64,000 bases of DNA from an uncultured Lachnospiraceae bacterium (GCA_947630875.1 CANRJG010000001.1:62001-126000), one strand, 5' to 3'; counted from the first letter of the stretch, positions 1 to 9,128 are shown. The notes: generated by a model not told the origin, from the letters alone. Made by a program: numbers and translations.

Positions 1-30
1 GCTGCTTTCGATTGCCAGTATTTTTGTCAT
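1..30 (-). CDS. tsaD: tsaD, first 10 codons (cut by window edge)
   Basis: Ten codons read MTKILAIESS, the characteristic N-terminus of TsaD, the catalytic subunit that transfers the threonylcarbamoyl group to A37 of ANN-decoding tRNAs. A GGGAG ribosome-binding site lies five bases before the ATG. It follows rnz directly, so tsaE, tsaB-rimI, rnz and tsaD appear to form one minus-strand operon. The rest of the gene lies outside the window. The identification rests on ten residues plus context, which for this family is fairly specific. Confidence 0.75.
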   Translation of the reverse strand, partial: MTKILAIESS

Positions 31-63
31 GTCTGCTCCCTTCGGGAAAATATGGTGTGCTGC

Positions 64-972
64 TCAATCCACAAAATTCAGTTCTGTTGACATCAGATCT
101 TTTCCCGCCTTTGCTGCCGGAAAAATCGATCTGACCCGATCCATATATTCTTCCGGCCGTACCAGCGACGGACTGTAATGTGTCAGCCACAGCTCCTTCG
201 GCTGCGCCACACGCGCCAGCTTTGCCGCTTCGTAAAATGTCATATGCTTATATTCTTCCGCTTTCGCTTCTTTTTCCGCTTCCCCGTACATGCCCTCGCA
301 AATCATCAGATCCGCATCCTTCGCCGATGCGGCAATGAGGGGGGTGGGGCGGGAATCGGTGCAGTAGGTCAGCTTGATGCCCTTTCGTTCCTCTCCCAGC
401 ACCAGATCCGGCGTATAGAGAATACCGTCCTCTTCCACCATTTCCCCTTTCTGCAGCCGGCTCCAGCATTTCATGGGCACCTTATTTTCAGCCGCCTTTT
501 CCGGCAGAAATTTTCCGGCCCGGGGAATCAGTATGTTGTAGCCGTAACAGACGATATTGTGGGTGGCGCGAAAAGCCTCGATCTGAAATCCGTTGAACCG
601 GAAGGAACAGGTCTGTCCTTTCAGCTCCATAAATTCAATCGGAAACGGCAGTTCCGGCGCAATGACCCGCAGGGCGTTTACCACCTGTTCGATGCCTCTG
701 GGGCCGATAATGATCAGGGGTTCCGTCCGCTCCGCATTGCCCATGGTAAGCAGAAGTCCCGGCAGCCCGCTGATATGATCCGCGTGATAATGGGTAAAAC
801 AGATGATATCAATGGGCTTAAAGCTCCAGCCCTTTTCCTTAATGGCCACCTGCGTCCCTTCTCCGCAGTCGATGAGAATGCTGCTCCCGTTATACCGCAG
901 CATCAAAGACGTCAGTCTCCGGTAGGGAAGCGGCATCATGCCGCCGGTGCCAAGCAGACAAACGTCTAACAT
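64..972 (-). CDS. rnz: ribonuclease Z
   Basis: This 302-residue metallo-beta-lactamase-fold nuclease matures tRNA 3' ends by cutting after the discriminator base. The N-terminus LGTGGMMPLPYRRLTS and the metal-binding FTHYHADHISGLPGLL motif (about residues 60-75) are typical of the RNase Z/ElaC family, and the length matches the short bacterial form. The later THY motif supplies a further ligand. Its ATG overlaps the stop of the tsaB-rimI fusion by seven bases, which implies translational coupling. A more distant MBL-fold hydrolase is possible, but the N-terminal motif argues for RNase Z. Confidence 0.88.
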   Translation of the reverse strand: MLDVCLLGTGGMMPLPYRRLTSLMLRYNGSSILIDCGEGTQVAIKEKGWSFKPIDIICFTHYHADHISGLPGLLLTMGNAERTEPLIIIGPRGIEQVVNALRVIAPELPFPIEFMELKGQTCSFRFNGFQIEAFRATHNIVCYGYNILIPRAGKFLPEKAAENKVPMKCWSRLQKGEMVEEDGILYTPDLVLGEERKGIKLTYCTDSRPTPLIAASAKDADLMICEGMYGEAEKEAKAEEYKHMTFYEAAKLARVAQPKELWLTHYSPSLVRPEEYMDRVRSIFPAAKAGKDLMSTELNFVD

Positions 973-2111
973 TGCAAATCCCTCAACCAGTAAATGCAGG
1001 CATCCTCCGCAGGATCCGCATAAAACTGCTTTCTGCAGCCTTCCATCTTAAAATCCAGGGACTCATACAGATTTCTGGCTGCCATATTGGATATCCGAAC
1101 TTCCAGCGTCATGGCCTTCAGTCCGTTTCGGGCCGCTTCCCGGATGGCATTGGACAGCAGCAGATGTCCGATGCCCTTGCCCCGGTATGTTTCCGCCACC
1201 GCCAGATTCGTTACGTTCGCTTCCTCCCCGGTGGGATAATAGCCGCAGTATCCGATGACACGGCCGTTCTCATAGGCGCAAAGCAGGCGGTTTTCCTCCT
1301 TTTCGTAAAAGGACCGCAGACTTTCTTCGCTCCATGGCTGGGTAAAAATCTCCCGTTCCAGTGCCGCTGCCGCAGAAAAATCTTCTTCTTTTGCCCCGGC
1401 AATGGTCACCCGGCGCAAAAATTCCGCCCGTTCCCGTTCCGCCTGGGAAGGACGCAGATACTCCGGCCGGAAGGCATCCGCCGCCACGGCCTGTCCTTCC
1501 TTCGCCAGCGCAATACTTAAAGTACCTAAGGCTGCCGCCCGCTGCCGGGCCGCAAAAGGCTGGGCAAAGGTATAATCAATGGTAAGTCCCGCTTTCAGCT
1601 GTTCCTGACACACAGGCACGCCGTCTCCCGTAAAGAGCACCCGCTCCTTTTGCCGGTTCAGCCGCCCGATCAGTTCCTCCGCAGACAGCGCCGTCTGGGA
1701 CAGGATGGTGGTCAGTTTTCCGTCTTTGCAGTGGTACAGCCCCGTATAGACCTGATTTCTTCTGGCATCCATCATCGGGCAGATCAAAGCATCCGTATCT
1801 CCCATCTGAAACGCCAGGGCGTCCACCGTGGGTACGCCGATGACCGGAATTCCCAGCGCCATGGCCAGTCCCTTCGCCGTGGACACGCCGATGCGCAGTC
1901 CCGTAAAGGAGCCGGGTCCCTTAGCCACCGCCACTGCATCCAGCGTATGCAGATCCAGTTCCAACAGCCGGCACATGGAATCCACCAGCGGCAGCAGCGT
2001 CTGGGAATGGGTCTTTTTATCGTTCAGTGTATATTCTGCCAGCACCTTATCATCTTCCACAACCGCCGCCCCTGCAACGAGTCCGGAAGAATCCATTGCC
2101 AATACTCTCAT
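966..2111 (-). CDS. TsaB-RimI fusion (t6A subunit + S18 N-acetyltransferase)
   Basis: This 381-residue protein joins two proteins that are usually separate. Residues 1 to about 230 are TsaB, the ASKHA-fold partner of TsaD in t6A synthesis (MRVLAMDSSGLVAGAAVV, then KGPGSFTGLRIG). Residues from about 233 are a GNAT acetyltransferase of the RimI type, with the acetyl-CoA loop RGKGIGHLLL and the C-terminal ARNLYESLDF motif. RimI acetylates the N-terminus of ribosomal protein S18. The start at 2111 is chosen because GGAGG precedes it and TsaB homologues begin with this sequence. Only one base separates it from the tsaE stop. No frameshift lies between the domains. Confidence 0.92.
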   Translation of the reverse strand: MRVLAMDSSGLVAGAAVVEDDKVLAEYTLNDKKTHSQTLLPLVDSMCRLLELDLHTLDAVAVAKGPGSFTGLRIGVSTAKGLAMALGIPVIGVPTVDALAFQMGDTDALICPMMDARRNQVYTGLYHCKDGKLTTILSQTALSAEELIGRLNRQKERVLFTGDGVPVCQEQLKAGLTIDYTFAQPFAARQRAAALGTLSIALAKEGQAVAADAFRPEYLRPSQAERERAEFLRRVTIAGAKEEDFSAAAALEREIFTQPWSEESLRSFYEKEENRLLCAYENGRVIGYCGYYPTGEEANVTNLAVAETYRGKGIGHLLLSNAIREAARNGLKAMTLEVRISNMAARNLYESLDFKMEGCRKQFYADPAEDACIYWLRDLQC

Positions 2112-2112
2112 T

Positions 2113-2538
2113 TCAATCCTCCATGGTAATCTTTCTGTATGCAGCGTCCTTTGCAAAATCCTTTTCGATCCGAATCCAAACCGTATTGGCCGGAAACAGT
2201 TCTTCCGCCCGTTCCGGCCATTCTACCAGGCAAACCCCGCTGCCGTAGAAAAACTCCTCATATCCGATTTCATCCAGTTCATCCGGATCCGCGATCCGGT
2301 ACAGATCAAAATGATACAGGGGCAGTCTGCCCTGCGCATAGCAGATCACAAAGGTAAAGGTGGGGGACGCCACCGGGCCTTCTATGCCCAGCCCCGCCGC
2401 GAAGCCTCTGGCAAACACCGTCTTGCCAACGCCCAGATCGCCTTTCAGCGCCACAATATCCCCGGGTTTTGCCTGTTTTGCCAGTTCCTTTCCAATCCTG
2501 TAAGTTTCCTCCTCGGAAAAGCTTTCCCATACTTTCAT
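2113..2538 (-). CDS. tsaE: tRNA t6A ATPase subunit TsaE
   Basis: This 141-residue P-loop ATPase is the TsaE component of the bacterial threonylcarbamoyladenosine complex. The Walker A stretch GDLGVGKTVFARGFAAGLG lies near residues 33-51, followed by SPTF and the YHFDLYR motif characteristic of the family. It opens the t6A operon in the window. A GAGAGG ribosome-binding site sits seven bases before the ATG. ATP hydrolysis by TsaE resets the TsaB-TsaD complex between rounds. Confidence 0.94.
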   Translation of the reverse strand: MKVWESFSEEETYRIGKELAKQAKPGDIVALKGDLGVGKTVFARGFAAGLGIEGPVASPTFTFVICYAQGRLPLYHFDLYRIADPDELDEIGYEEFFYGSGVCLVEWPERAEELFPANTVWIRIEKDFAKDAAYRKITMED

Positions 2539-2560
2539 AGTTGCCTCTCATATCACTAAA

Positions 2561-2628
2561 AGAGGTTCTGTCAGACAGAACCTCTATATCGGACTTTGCG
2601 TAATCCATCGGACAGACTCGGTCTGTCC
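2561..2628 (-). terminator. two inverted repeats between the transpeptidase and tsaE
   Basis: A near-perfect 12-base palindrome around a single base (2561-2585) and a 7-bp stem with a 5-base loop (2610-2628) fill the gap between the transpeptidase gene and tsaE. On the minus strand the first is followed by TTTTAG, a short U-run. They probably terminate or attenuate transcription from the lysC/transpeptidase operon before tsaE. Confidence 0.5.
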
Positions 2629-2655
2629 TCTATTTGCGCTTTTTATGTAAACTTA

Positions 2656-4431
2656 TTATTCTGCTGTCTCCGGCGGTGCCGGCGCTTCCGTTGCCGGAGT
2701 TTCCGGCGGCGCGGGCGGCTGTGTCGGCGCAGGCTCCTGTACAGGCACCGGTGTTTCGACGACCTCTACCGGAACCGGCGTTTCATCGGGTGCCTCCGTC
2801 GGTACTGCCGTGGGATACCCTTCAGGCCACGGCGTCTCATGCACCGGTACGACCTTGACCGGTTCCGTCTCCGTTTTATAAATCAGAATCGGCGTCCCCG
2901 CCACAATATTGTCATATATGATCTTTGTGGGTCCGATGGGCATATTAAGGCAGCCGTGGGAGCCGTTATAATAATAGATCGTTCCGCCGAATTTTCCCCG
3001 CCATGTGGCGTCATGCATCCCGCAGCCGTCAAAAAACGGCATCCAGTAATTCACTTTTGTTTCCCAGTTGATACCCCGCAGAACCGCAGGACTCTTCCGG
3101 TATTTGATCGAATAAATCCCGGTGGGCGTGGATCTGGCCTTGCTGACCGTACCGCTGACAAAATCACACTCCTGCACCAGTTGGCCCTCTTTATAATAAT
3201 ACAGATGCTGCTTCGTCAGATTGACTTCCACATAGGTGTTGCCCCAGTCTGTTGCACCAAAAGCATTGGCCGTCTGGGCCCACTCCGGTTCCACCGTCTG
3301 ACTGCCGCCGGCACGAATAGCATCGGCAATTTTAGCCGCCGTGGCGTCCACGTCCATTTTCCAGCCGTAATCACCCTTTTCTACCGTAACGTCGAAGTCC
3401 CAGGAAGTATGCAGCGTCCGGTCCTTGTCGTAAGTATTGTATTTTTCCGCCAATCCGGCCGCATATGCCGTAACCTGTCCGGCATCTACCACAATATTTC
3501 CCTCTGCATCCGATGAAATCCAGGGATAGATCTCGCTGATGCTCAGTACCTCTTTGTTCTCGCCGAACAGAATTTCCAGATAGATATCCGCATGGGCGTT
3601 GATCAGCGCCAGATTCTTTTTCAGGGTCTCATCATCCGCAAGCACCGACTGCTTCTGATAGCAGTCCTCCTTCTGCAGATCGATGGACGGCTTCAGGTTT
3701 TCCACCGCCTCTGTAATTTTCTGCAACAGCACTTCCGGCAAAATCACGCTGCCTGGATCTCCCGCATCGATATAATAAGTTTTCTTCTGTTCATCATATG
3801 CGATATGCGCATCCACCGGCGCCGTCATTCCGGCAGGATCGCTGACTTTCAGTGCCTGCACTGCCGCCGCCAGCTTTTCCGCATCGTACTGTACTTCAGC
3901 CTGCAGATGATAATCCGAATGCTGAAACATTGCCGCAAACCACAGCCCGGATTTCTGCTGTTTTAATATGGTCGCGGCTGTTCCGCCGATCTCCGCCTGC
4001 AGATCGATATCCCGTCCGTAAATGTACTCAATTTTCTCTCCATGTTCCTCTAATGTCAGCGTATAGGCATCGATCTTTTCAATCAGCTCCCGATCTGCAC
4101 CTTTCGCCGTTTTCCACGAACAGTTTACACTGTCTATCCTGGTATTCGGAAAAAAATGGAAATGGAAAAAAATCAGTCCGGCGATATAGACCAAAAGTAC
4201 CGCCGCTGTAACAATCAGTGCGATACGCACACCGGTTCTTTTATGCCCCGCTGCTGCCGAAGCATATGCATGTTCCGCAGCGGCATGCGCTCTTCTTGCT
4301 CTATGCGCTCTCTGTGCCTCCAATTCCGACGGCGACTCCTCCCAGTCATCCAGACTGATTTGATGCAGGCCGCCCAGATCCTCATCTTCCCCGCTCAGGT
4401 TCATTGTGTCATCTGACTCCATTGTTGACAT
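2656..4431 (-). CDS. membrane-anchored L,D-transpeptidase (YkuD) with VanW-like repeats
   Basis: This 591-residue enzyme would form 3-3 cross-links in peptidoglycan or attach proteins to it. A cytoplasmic acidic then Arg/Ala-rich N-terminus is followed by one membrane segment (about residues 72-92), two PG_binding_4/VanW-type regions, and a C-terminal YkuD domain with the catalytic SHGCLNMP motif (Cys494). The last 60 residues are a Pro/Thr/Glu-rich tail that may thread the wall. The start at 4431 is preferred over one 34 codons upstream because GAGGG precedes it and the upstream extension lacks family resemblance. It is 34 bases downstream of lysC and may share that operon. Confidence 0.9.
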   Translation of the reverse strand: MSTMESDDTMNLSGEDEDLGGLHQISLDDWEESPSELEAQRAHRARRAHAAAEHAYASAAAGHKRTGVRIALIVTAAVLLVYIAGLIFFHFHFFPNTRIDSVNCSWKTAKGADRELIEKIDAYTLTLEEHGEKIEYIYGRDIDLQAEIGGTAATILKQQKSGLWFAAMFQHSDYHLQAEVQYDAEKLAAAVQALKVSDPAGMTAPVDAHIAYDEQKKTYYIDAGDPGSVILPEVLLQKITEAVENLKPSIDLQKEDCYQKQSVLADDETLKKNLALINAHADIYLEILFGENKEVLSISEIYPWISSDAEGNIVVDAGQVTAYAAGLAEKYNTYDKDRTLHTSWDFDVTVEKGDYGWKMDVDATAAKIADAIRAGGSQTVEPEWAQTANAFGATDWGNTYVEVNLTKQHLYYYKEGQLVQECDFVSGTVSKARSTPTGIYSIKYRKSPAVLRGINWETKVNYWMPFFDGCGMHDATWRGKFGGTIYYYNGSHGCLNMPIGPTKIIYDNIVAGTPILIYKTETEPVKVVPVHETPWPEGYPTAVPTEAPDETPVPVEVVETPVPVQEPAPTQPPAPPETPATEAPAPPETAE

Positions 4432-4465
4432 ATATGCTTTTCCCTCTATTTGAAAAAAATGTATT

Positions 4466-5677
4466 TCAAAGATCTTTGAGGCGGAAGGCTTCGTGGATGG
4501 CCCGCACCGCCAGCTCGGTCTCCTCTTCCTCAATCAGAACAGTGACTCTGATTTCAGAGGTGGAAATCATTTTAATATTAATGCCTGCGTTAAACAGCGC
4601 TTCAAACATCTTGGCCGCTACACCGGGATTGGTTGCCATACCGGAACCGATGACAGACACCTTTGCCACGGATTTTTTGCTGCTGATGCGGTCAAAGCAA
4701 AGGGTGTCCTTGTTTTCTTCCAGCACGTCCAGCGCGTCCTCCAGCATATCCCGGGGCACGGTGAAGGTAATATCCTTGGAGCCTTCCCTGCCGATGGACT
4801 GCAGAATCATATCGATATTGACGTTTTTCTTCGCGAGGCAGTTAAACACCTTAAAGGCCACACCCGGCACATCCTTCAGACCAATCAGCGAAATTCTGGC
4901 TGTATTCTTATCCGCGGCCACGCCGCTTACCAACATTTTTTCCATTCTTGTTTCCTCCTTGACTTCTGTTCCCTCTTCCATATTCAGGCTGGAACGAACC
5001 ACCAGCGGCACGCTGTATTTCTTTGCCAGTTCCACCGATCTGTTGTGCAGTACCTTTGCGCCGAGGGTTGCCATTTCCAGCATCTCATCATAGGAAATTT
5101 CTTTCAGCTTCGACGCATCCGGCACGATTCTCGGATCCGCCGTATAGACACCCTCCACATCTGTAAAAATCTCACATTTGTCCGCATGCAGCGCTGCTGC
5201 CAGCGCAACCGCCGTCGTATCGGAACCGCCCCGGCCCAGGGTCGTCAGATCGTCATATTTGTCAACGCCCTGAAAACCGGCCACAATCACAATTTTTTTA
5301 TTTTCCAGTTCATGCCGGATGCGAGCCTTGTCAATCTCTTTGATTCTCGAATTGGTATGTACCTGCGTGGTATGGATCCCGATCTGAAACGCGTTGAGGG
5401 AAATCGCCGGAACATTCAGCTCCTGCATTGCCATAGCCATCAGTGAAACCGAAACCTGCTCGCCGGTGGTCAGCAGCATATCCATCTCTCTTTTATTCGG
5501 CCGTTTGCTTACGGAATTTGCCAGCTCGATCAGGCCGTCTGTCGTCTTGCCCATTGCCGAAAGTACCACAACCACGCTGTCACCGCGTTTGTAATCTTCG
5601 ATACAGCGCTTTGCCACATTATAAATCCGTTCGACATTGGCGACAGAAGAACCGCCAAACTTCTTTACAATTAACAT
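4466..5677 (-). CDS. lysC: aspartate kinase
   Basis: This 403-residue aspartokinase catalyses the first step from aspartate toward lysine, threonine and methionine. It begins with the kinase signature KFGGSSVANVERI, has the nucleotide-binding FQGVDKYDDLTTLGRGGSDTTAVALAA region, and ends with two ACT domains that mediate amino-acid feedback (MLVSGVAADKNTARISLIG and AKVSVIGSGMATNPGVAAKMF). The length is normal for the monofunctional Bacillota enzyme. It lies downstream of hom and a proposed homoserine kinase. The 25-base gap upstream has no room for a lysine riboswitch, so control here is presumably through the operon promoter and feedback. Confidence 0.95.
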   Translation of the reverse strand: MLIVKKFGGSSVANVERIYNVAKRCIEDYKRGDSVVVVLSAMGKTTDGLIELANSVSKRPNKREMDMLLTTGEQVSVSLMAMAMQELNVPAISLNAFQIGIHTTQVHTNSRIKEIDKARIRHELENKKIVIVAGFQGVDKYDDLTTLGRGGSDTTAVALAAALHADKCEIFTDVEGVYTADPRIVPDASKLKEISYDEMLEMATLGAKVLHNRSVELAKKYSVPLVVRSSLNMEEGTEVKEETRMEKMLVSGVAADKNTARISLIGLKDVPGVAFKVFNCLAKKNVNIDMILQSIGREGSKDITFTVPRDMLEDALDVLEENKDTLCFDRISSKKSVAKVSVIGSGMATNPGVAAKMFEALFNAGINIKMISTSEIRVTVLIEEEETELAVRAIHEAFRLKDL

Positions 5678-5702
5678 CCTTTTCCTCCATATCCTGCAGG
5701 CG

Positions 5703-6926
5703 TCAAAATACCCCGGGGCATTCTTCCTTCTGCAATAATATATTCATTAGTGTGCAGCCCTTTTCGATCCTGATGCCGGTTTCAACTGCATGGGCTTCGT
5801 CATAGGCCGTTGTACACCGTGCCGCCTGCGTACTGTCATACAGCATGAAAGGCACCGGTTCGGCACTGTGGGTCCGAATGCGGATGGGCGTAGGGTGATC
5901 GGGAAGCACCAGCATCCGAAACGCCTCGCCTGCACGCTCCAGCCGGGTTTTGACCGGTCCGATAATCCGCCCATCGAGATATTCGATGGCCCGGATTTTC
6001 CGTTCCACGCTGCCCTGATGCCCCATCTCATCAGAAGCTTCCAGGTGAATATATACGAAATCGGAATGATTTTCAAGTAATTCTTTTACGGCGGCTTCGG
6101 CTTTTCCTTCATAATTGGTATCCAGCGTTCCCGTCGCTCCCGGTACGTCTACGTTGCGCATACCTGCGCCTACCGCAATCCCTTTCAGCAGATCTACGGC
6201 GGATATCATACTGCCCCGCTTTCCGAATTTGCCTTCAAAGCTGTCCAGACAGGGTCTGGTTCCCGCACCCCAGAACCATGCGGCATTGGCGGGATTTTTG
6301 CCTTCAGCCCTGCGTTTCTGATTGACCGGATGCTCTTTCAGCAGCGCATAGCTTTCCTGCATCATCCGTTTCAGCCGGGCATTTTCCGGCAGATACACGC
6401 CGATTTTCTGTCCCAGCACATCGTGGGGTGCCGTAAGGGTTTCCACGGAGCCGTGATTCCAGATCAGCAGATGCCGGTAACTGACGCCGCAGTAAAACTG
6501 AAATTCCTTCGAAGTAAAATGGGCTTTCAGACATTCCAGCAGTTCTTTCGCTTCCTCTGTGGTAATTTCGCCCGAACTGTGATCCAGTATGGTCCGGTTT
6601 TCAAATGCGCCGTCTTCCTCGCTCAAAGTCACCAGATTGGTCCGGATGGCCACGTCGGTTTCTTTCATATCCACGCCGATGGACAAAGCTTCCAGCGGGG
6701 ACCGGCCGGTATAATACTGCCGGGGATCATAACCCAGCACTGAAAGATTTGCGGTATCGCTGCCCGGGCTCATGCCTTCCGGAATGGTCCGCACCATACC
6801 GATGGCTGATACAGGGGCCATTTCGTCCATAAACGGCGTATGCGCTGCCGCAAGGGGTGTCTTTCCATCCAGAGACGCCAGCGGCTCATCCGCCATACCG
6901 TCTCCCAAAACGACAATATATTTCAT
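5703..6926 (-). CDS. ApgM-type phosphoglycerate mutase homologue, proposed homoserine kinase
   Basis: This 407-residue member of the alkaline-phosphatase superfamily resembles the archaeal-type cofactor-independent phosphoglycerate mutase. The N-terminus MKYIVVLGDGMAD gives the first metal ligands, GSDTANLSVLGYDP carries the catalytic Ser, and the LEASDEMGHQG and LPDHPTP motifs give later metal ligands. A branch of this family has been proposed to be a non-orthologous homoserine kinase because it sits beside hom and lysC (TIGR02535-like). Here it lies exactly between them and no GHMP-type thrB is visible. The assignment to threonine synthesis is therefore contextual. The start at 6926 replaces an unlikely 69-codon upstream extension. 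Confidence 0.85.
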   Translation of the reverse strand: MKYIVVLGDGMADEPLASLDGKTPLAAAHTPFMDEMAPVSAIGMVRTIPEGMSPGSDTANLSVLGYDPRQYYTGRSPLEALSIGVDMKETDVAIRTNLVTLSEEDGAFENRTILDHSSGEITTEEAKELLECLKAHFTSKEFQFYCGVSYRHLLIWNHGSVETLTAPHDVLGQKIGVYLPENARLKRMMQESYALLKEHPVNQKRRAEGKNPANAAWFWGAGTRPCLDSFEGKFGKRGSMISAVDLLKGIAVGAGMRNVDVPGATGTLDTNYEGKAEAAVKELLENHSDFVYIHLEASDEMGHQGSVERKIRAIEYLDGRIIGPVKTRLERAGEAFRMLVLPDHPTPIRIRTHSAEPVPFMLYDSTQAARCTTAYDEAHAVETGIRIEKGCTLMNILLQKEECPGVF

Positions 6927-6943
6927 ACGTTTCCTTCTTTCCT

Positions 6944-8146
6944 TTATGTATAAATTCTGATCCGGCTGATGACGGGCACTTTCGCCTCTGCTGCGGCAAA
7001 TGCCGTCTGACTCACCGGTTCGGTAATAAACGCCGCCTCGTTTTCCATCAAAGGCTCCAGTTCCTGCGCCACCGGCAGCAGCTTCCGCATCTCGGGCATA
7101 TCCTCCCGGCGGACTCTTACAAAAAACGGACATACAAATGTGTCAAAATCCAGCAGCCGCATCTGCTGCGCCGGCAGATTCATATTAATCAGCGCGCCTC
7201 TGTGTTTCACCGCGTCGATGACATCGCTGACCACCGCACTGGCCGTGGGCAGTTTTCCGGCCCCCTTGCCGTAAAACATAGTGGCCCCCAGCATATCGCT
7301 GTCAATGTACACGGCGTTAAATACGTCGTTGACATGGAACAGCGGATGGGCGGGTTCCAGCAGAAACGGCGCCACCATGGCATACATGCCCTGCTCGTTT
7401 TTCCGCGCGCAGGCCAGAAGTCTGACGTTGCGTCCCATCTGTTTGATATAGCAGATATCCTCCGCGCTGATCTTACGAATGCCTTCCGTATAAATATCTT
7501 CATAATTAACGGACTGCTCATTGGTCAGCGAGGTCAGAATCGCAATCTTCCTGCAGGCGTCATACCCGTCCACATCCGCAGAAGGATCCCGCTCTGCATA
7601 GCCATAAGCCTGTGCCTGAGAAAGGACATCGGCAAACTGCGCGCCCTCCTCATACATTTTTGTCAGAATATAATTGGTGGTTCCGTTCATAATGCCCGAA
7701 ATTTCCGTGATATGATCCGCCGTCAGCGACGCGTACAGCGCCCGGATAATGGGGATGCCGCCGCCAACGCTGGCTTCAAACAGGAAATTGGTCCGGTGGG
7801 CCTTGGCGGTTTCCATCAGCGCCGCGCCGTGCTTTGCCACCAGTTCTTTATTGGAGGTTACCACGGATTTGCCCGCACAAAGGGCCTGATTGGTAAAGGT
7901 ATAGGCGGGCTCCACGCCGCCCAAAACTTCCACCACGATTTCCACTTCCGGGTCATTTAAAATAATATCGAAATCGTGCACGATCTTTTCCTGCACGGGA
8001 TCCCCGGGGAAATCCCGCAGATCCAGCACATATTTGACTTCGATCTCCTGTCCCGCATGTCTTGCCGCAATGTCTTTGTTCTGTTTTAATACTTCCACTA
8101 CGCCGGAACCTACCGTTCCGTACCCGAGAACACTGATATAAACCAT
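6944..8146 (-). CDS. hom: homoserine dehydrogenase
   Basis: This 400-residue NAD(P)-dependent enzyme reduces aspartate semialdehyde to homoserine. It opens with the Rossmann motif VLGYGTVGSGVVEVL, contains the family signature around SGIMNGTTNYILTKM and the catalytic ERDPSADVDGYDACRK region, and ends with a short regulatory tail. GAGG lies six bases before the ATG, and the upstream membrane-protein gene stops two bases before it, so translation is probably coupled. It heads the aspartate-family set hom, proposed homoserine kinase, lysC. Confidence 0.95.
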   Translation of the reverse strand: MVYISVLGYGTVGSGVVEVLKQNKDIAARHAGQEIEVKYVLDLRDFPGDPVQEKIVHDFDIILNDPEVEIVVEVLGGVEPAYTFTNQALCAGKSVVTSNKELVAKHGAALMETAKAHRTNFLFEASVGGGIPIIRALYASLTADHITEISGIMNGTTNYILTKMYEEGAQFADVLSQAQAYGYAERDPSADVDGYDACRKIAILTSLTNEQSVNYEDIYTEGIRKISAEDICYIKQMGRNVRLLACARKNEQGMYAMVAPFLLEPAHPLFHVNDVFNAVYIDSDMLGATMFYGKGAGKLPTASAVVSDVIDAVKHRGALINMNLPAQQMRLLDFDTFVCPFFVRVRREDMPEMRKLLPVAQELEPLMENEAAFITEPVSQTAFAAAEAKVPVISRIRIYT

Positions 8147-8148
8147 TT

Positions 8149-9024
8149 CTAATCCTCTATGCTTTCTGTTTCTTTTTCTGCTTCCGCTATGCTTTCTGCT
8201 TCTGCTGCTCTTTCTGCTTTTCTTTCTCTTCTGCTTTTCCGTTTCCTGTAGTACGCTCTGTATGTGAAAATCGCGATCACTACTGTCAATGCCGTTTCCA
8301 GGAACATCACAATACTGGTAAAGACCGTACTCCGCCAGTACCAGACGGTTTCCAGTGAACACATATCATACGGCAGATCCAGAAACAGATGGGTCACTCC
8401 CGCAACGAAATACAGCCACTTTGCTTCAAACTGCCGCGCCGTATAAATCAAAAATGCGCTGACGGAATAAATACACAGGTTCAGTACCCTGACAAACATT
8501 TTAAACAGATACTGCCACAGTTCCGATTTGCCGATGGTATCGGCGGAAACCGTAACGCCTTTGGCAATTTCAAACCGGTAGTCCGCGCCGCCCAGCGAAA
8601 GCAGTACCCCCGCCACGCTCAGCACCAGCATCACCGTCACCACCAGAGAATCCGCGAAAGCATATCCGCCTGCAAACCGCAGCGCCCGCACCGGATTGGA
8701 GTCCTTTTTGATAAAAAGCCGGCATCCGAGATAAATCACTGCCGTTTCAACCGCCACAGCGTACACTTCTTTGATCACGGCCGCAATCGTCTTTACGCTG
8801 ACGTCCTTGCCCAGCAGATGCTCAATCACACTGTCCATGCCGAGGGTACTCCAGAGCAGCGTTTTTAAAATCAGCGCGGCAATAAAGAAAAGAATGCCCC
8901 AGACAAAAATCAGCGCTTTTTTCTTTTCCCTGTCTTTTCCGAAGAAACAGGATGTGAACGGCGCTACCAGACAGATCAGCGCCGACAGGATCATCACGAT
9001 AAACGTCCAGATCGATACAATCAT
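8149..9024 (-). CDS. multi-pass membrane protein, possible degenerate YhfC-like
   Basis: This 291-residue protein has about seven hydrophobic segments and a highly charged Lys/Arg/Glu/Ala tail that ends in short E-A-E-S-like repeats. The segment VYAVAVETAVIYLGCRLFIKK resembles the region of YhfC-type intramembrane proteins that carries an Glu-Glu-x-x-Arg motif, but only one Glu is present and later expected motifs are weak. I cannot assign a function. It is tightly linked to hom (two-base gap), so its expression is tied to threonine/methionine synthesis. A TATACT -10 box sits about 40 bases before the ATG with a poor -35. Confidence 0.6.
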   Translation of the reverse strand: MIVSIWTFIVMILSALICLVAPFTSCFFGKDREKKKALIFVWGILFFIAALILKTLLWSTLGMDSVIEHLLGKDVSVKTIAAVIKEVYAVAVETAVIYLGCRLFIKKDSNPVRALRFAGGYAFADSLVVTVMLVLSVAGVLLSLGGADYRFEIAKGVTVSADTIGKSELWQYLFKMFVRVLNLCIYSVSAFLIYTARQFEAKWLYFVAGVTHLFLDLPYDMCSLETVWYWRSTVFTSIVMFLETALTVVIAIFTYRAYYRKRKSRRERKAERAAEAESIAEAEKETESIED

Positions 9025-9128
9025 AATACTCTCCTTGTGCTGCCTGCAATTTTTTCGCAGACTAGTATAACATATATTTTTCCGGTTGTCTTTATTTTCA
9101 TAAATCTTTTTTAATTTTCATTCAGGAA

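Noticed and set aside
178..969. 263-codon plus-strand open frame opposite rnz
   Set aside because: It is a shadow of rnz, without a ribosome-binding site and with implausible His/Arg/Phe-rich composition.
5678..5702. lysine riboswitch before lysC
   Set aside because: Only 25 bases separate lysC from the upstream gene.
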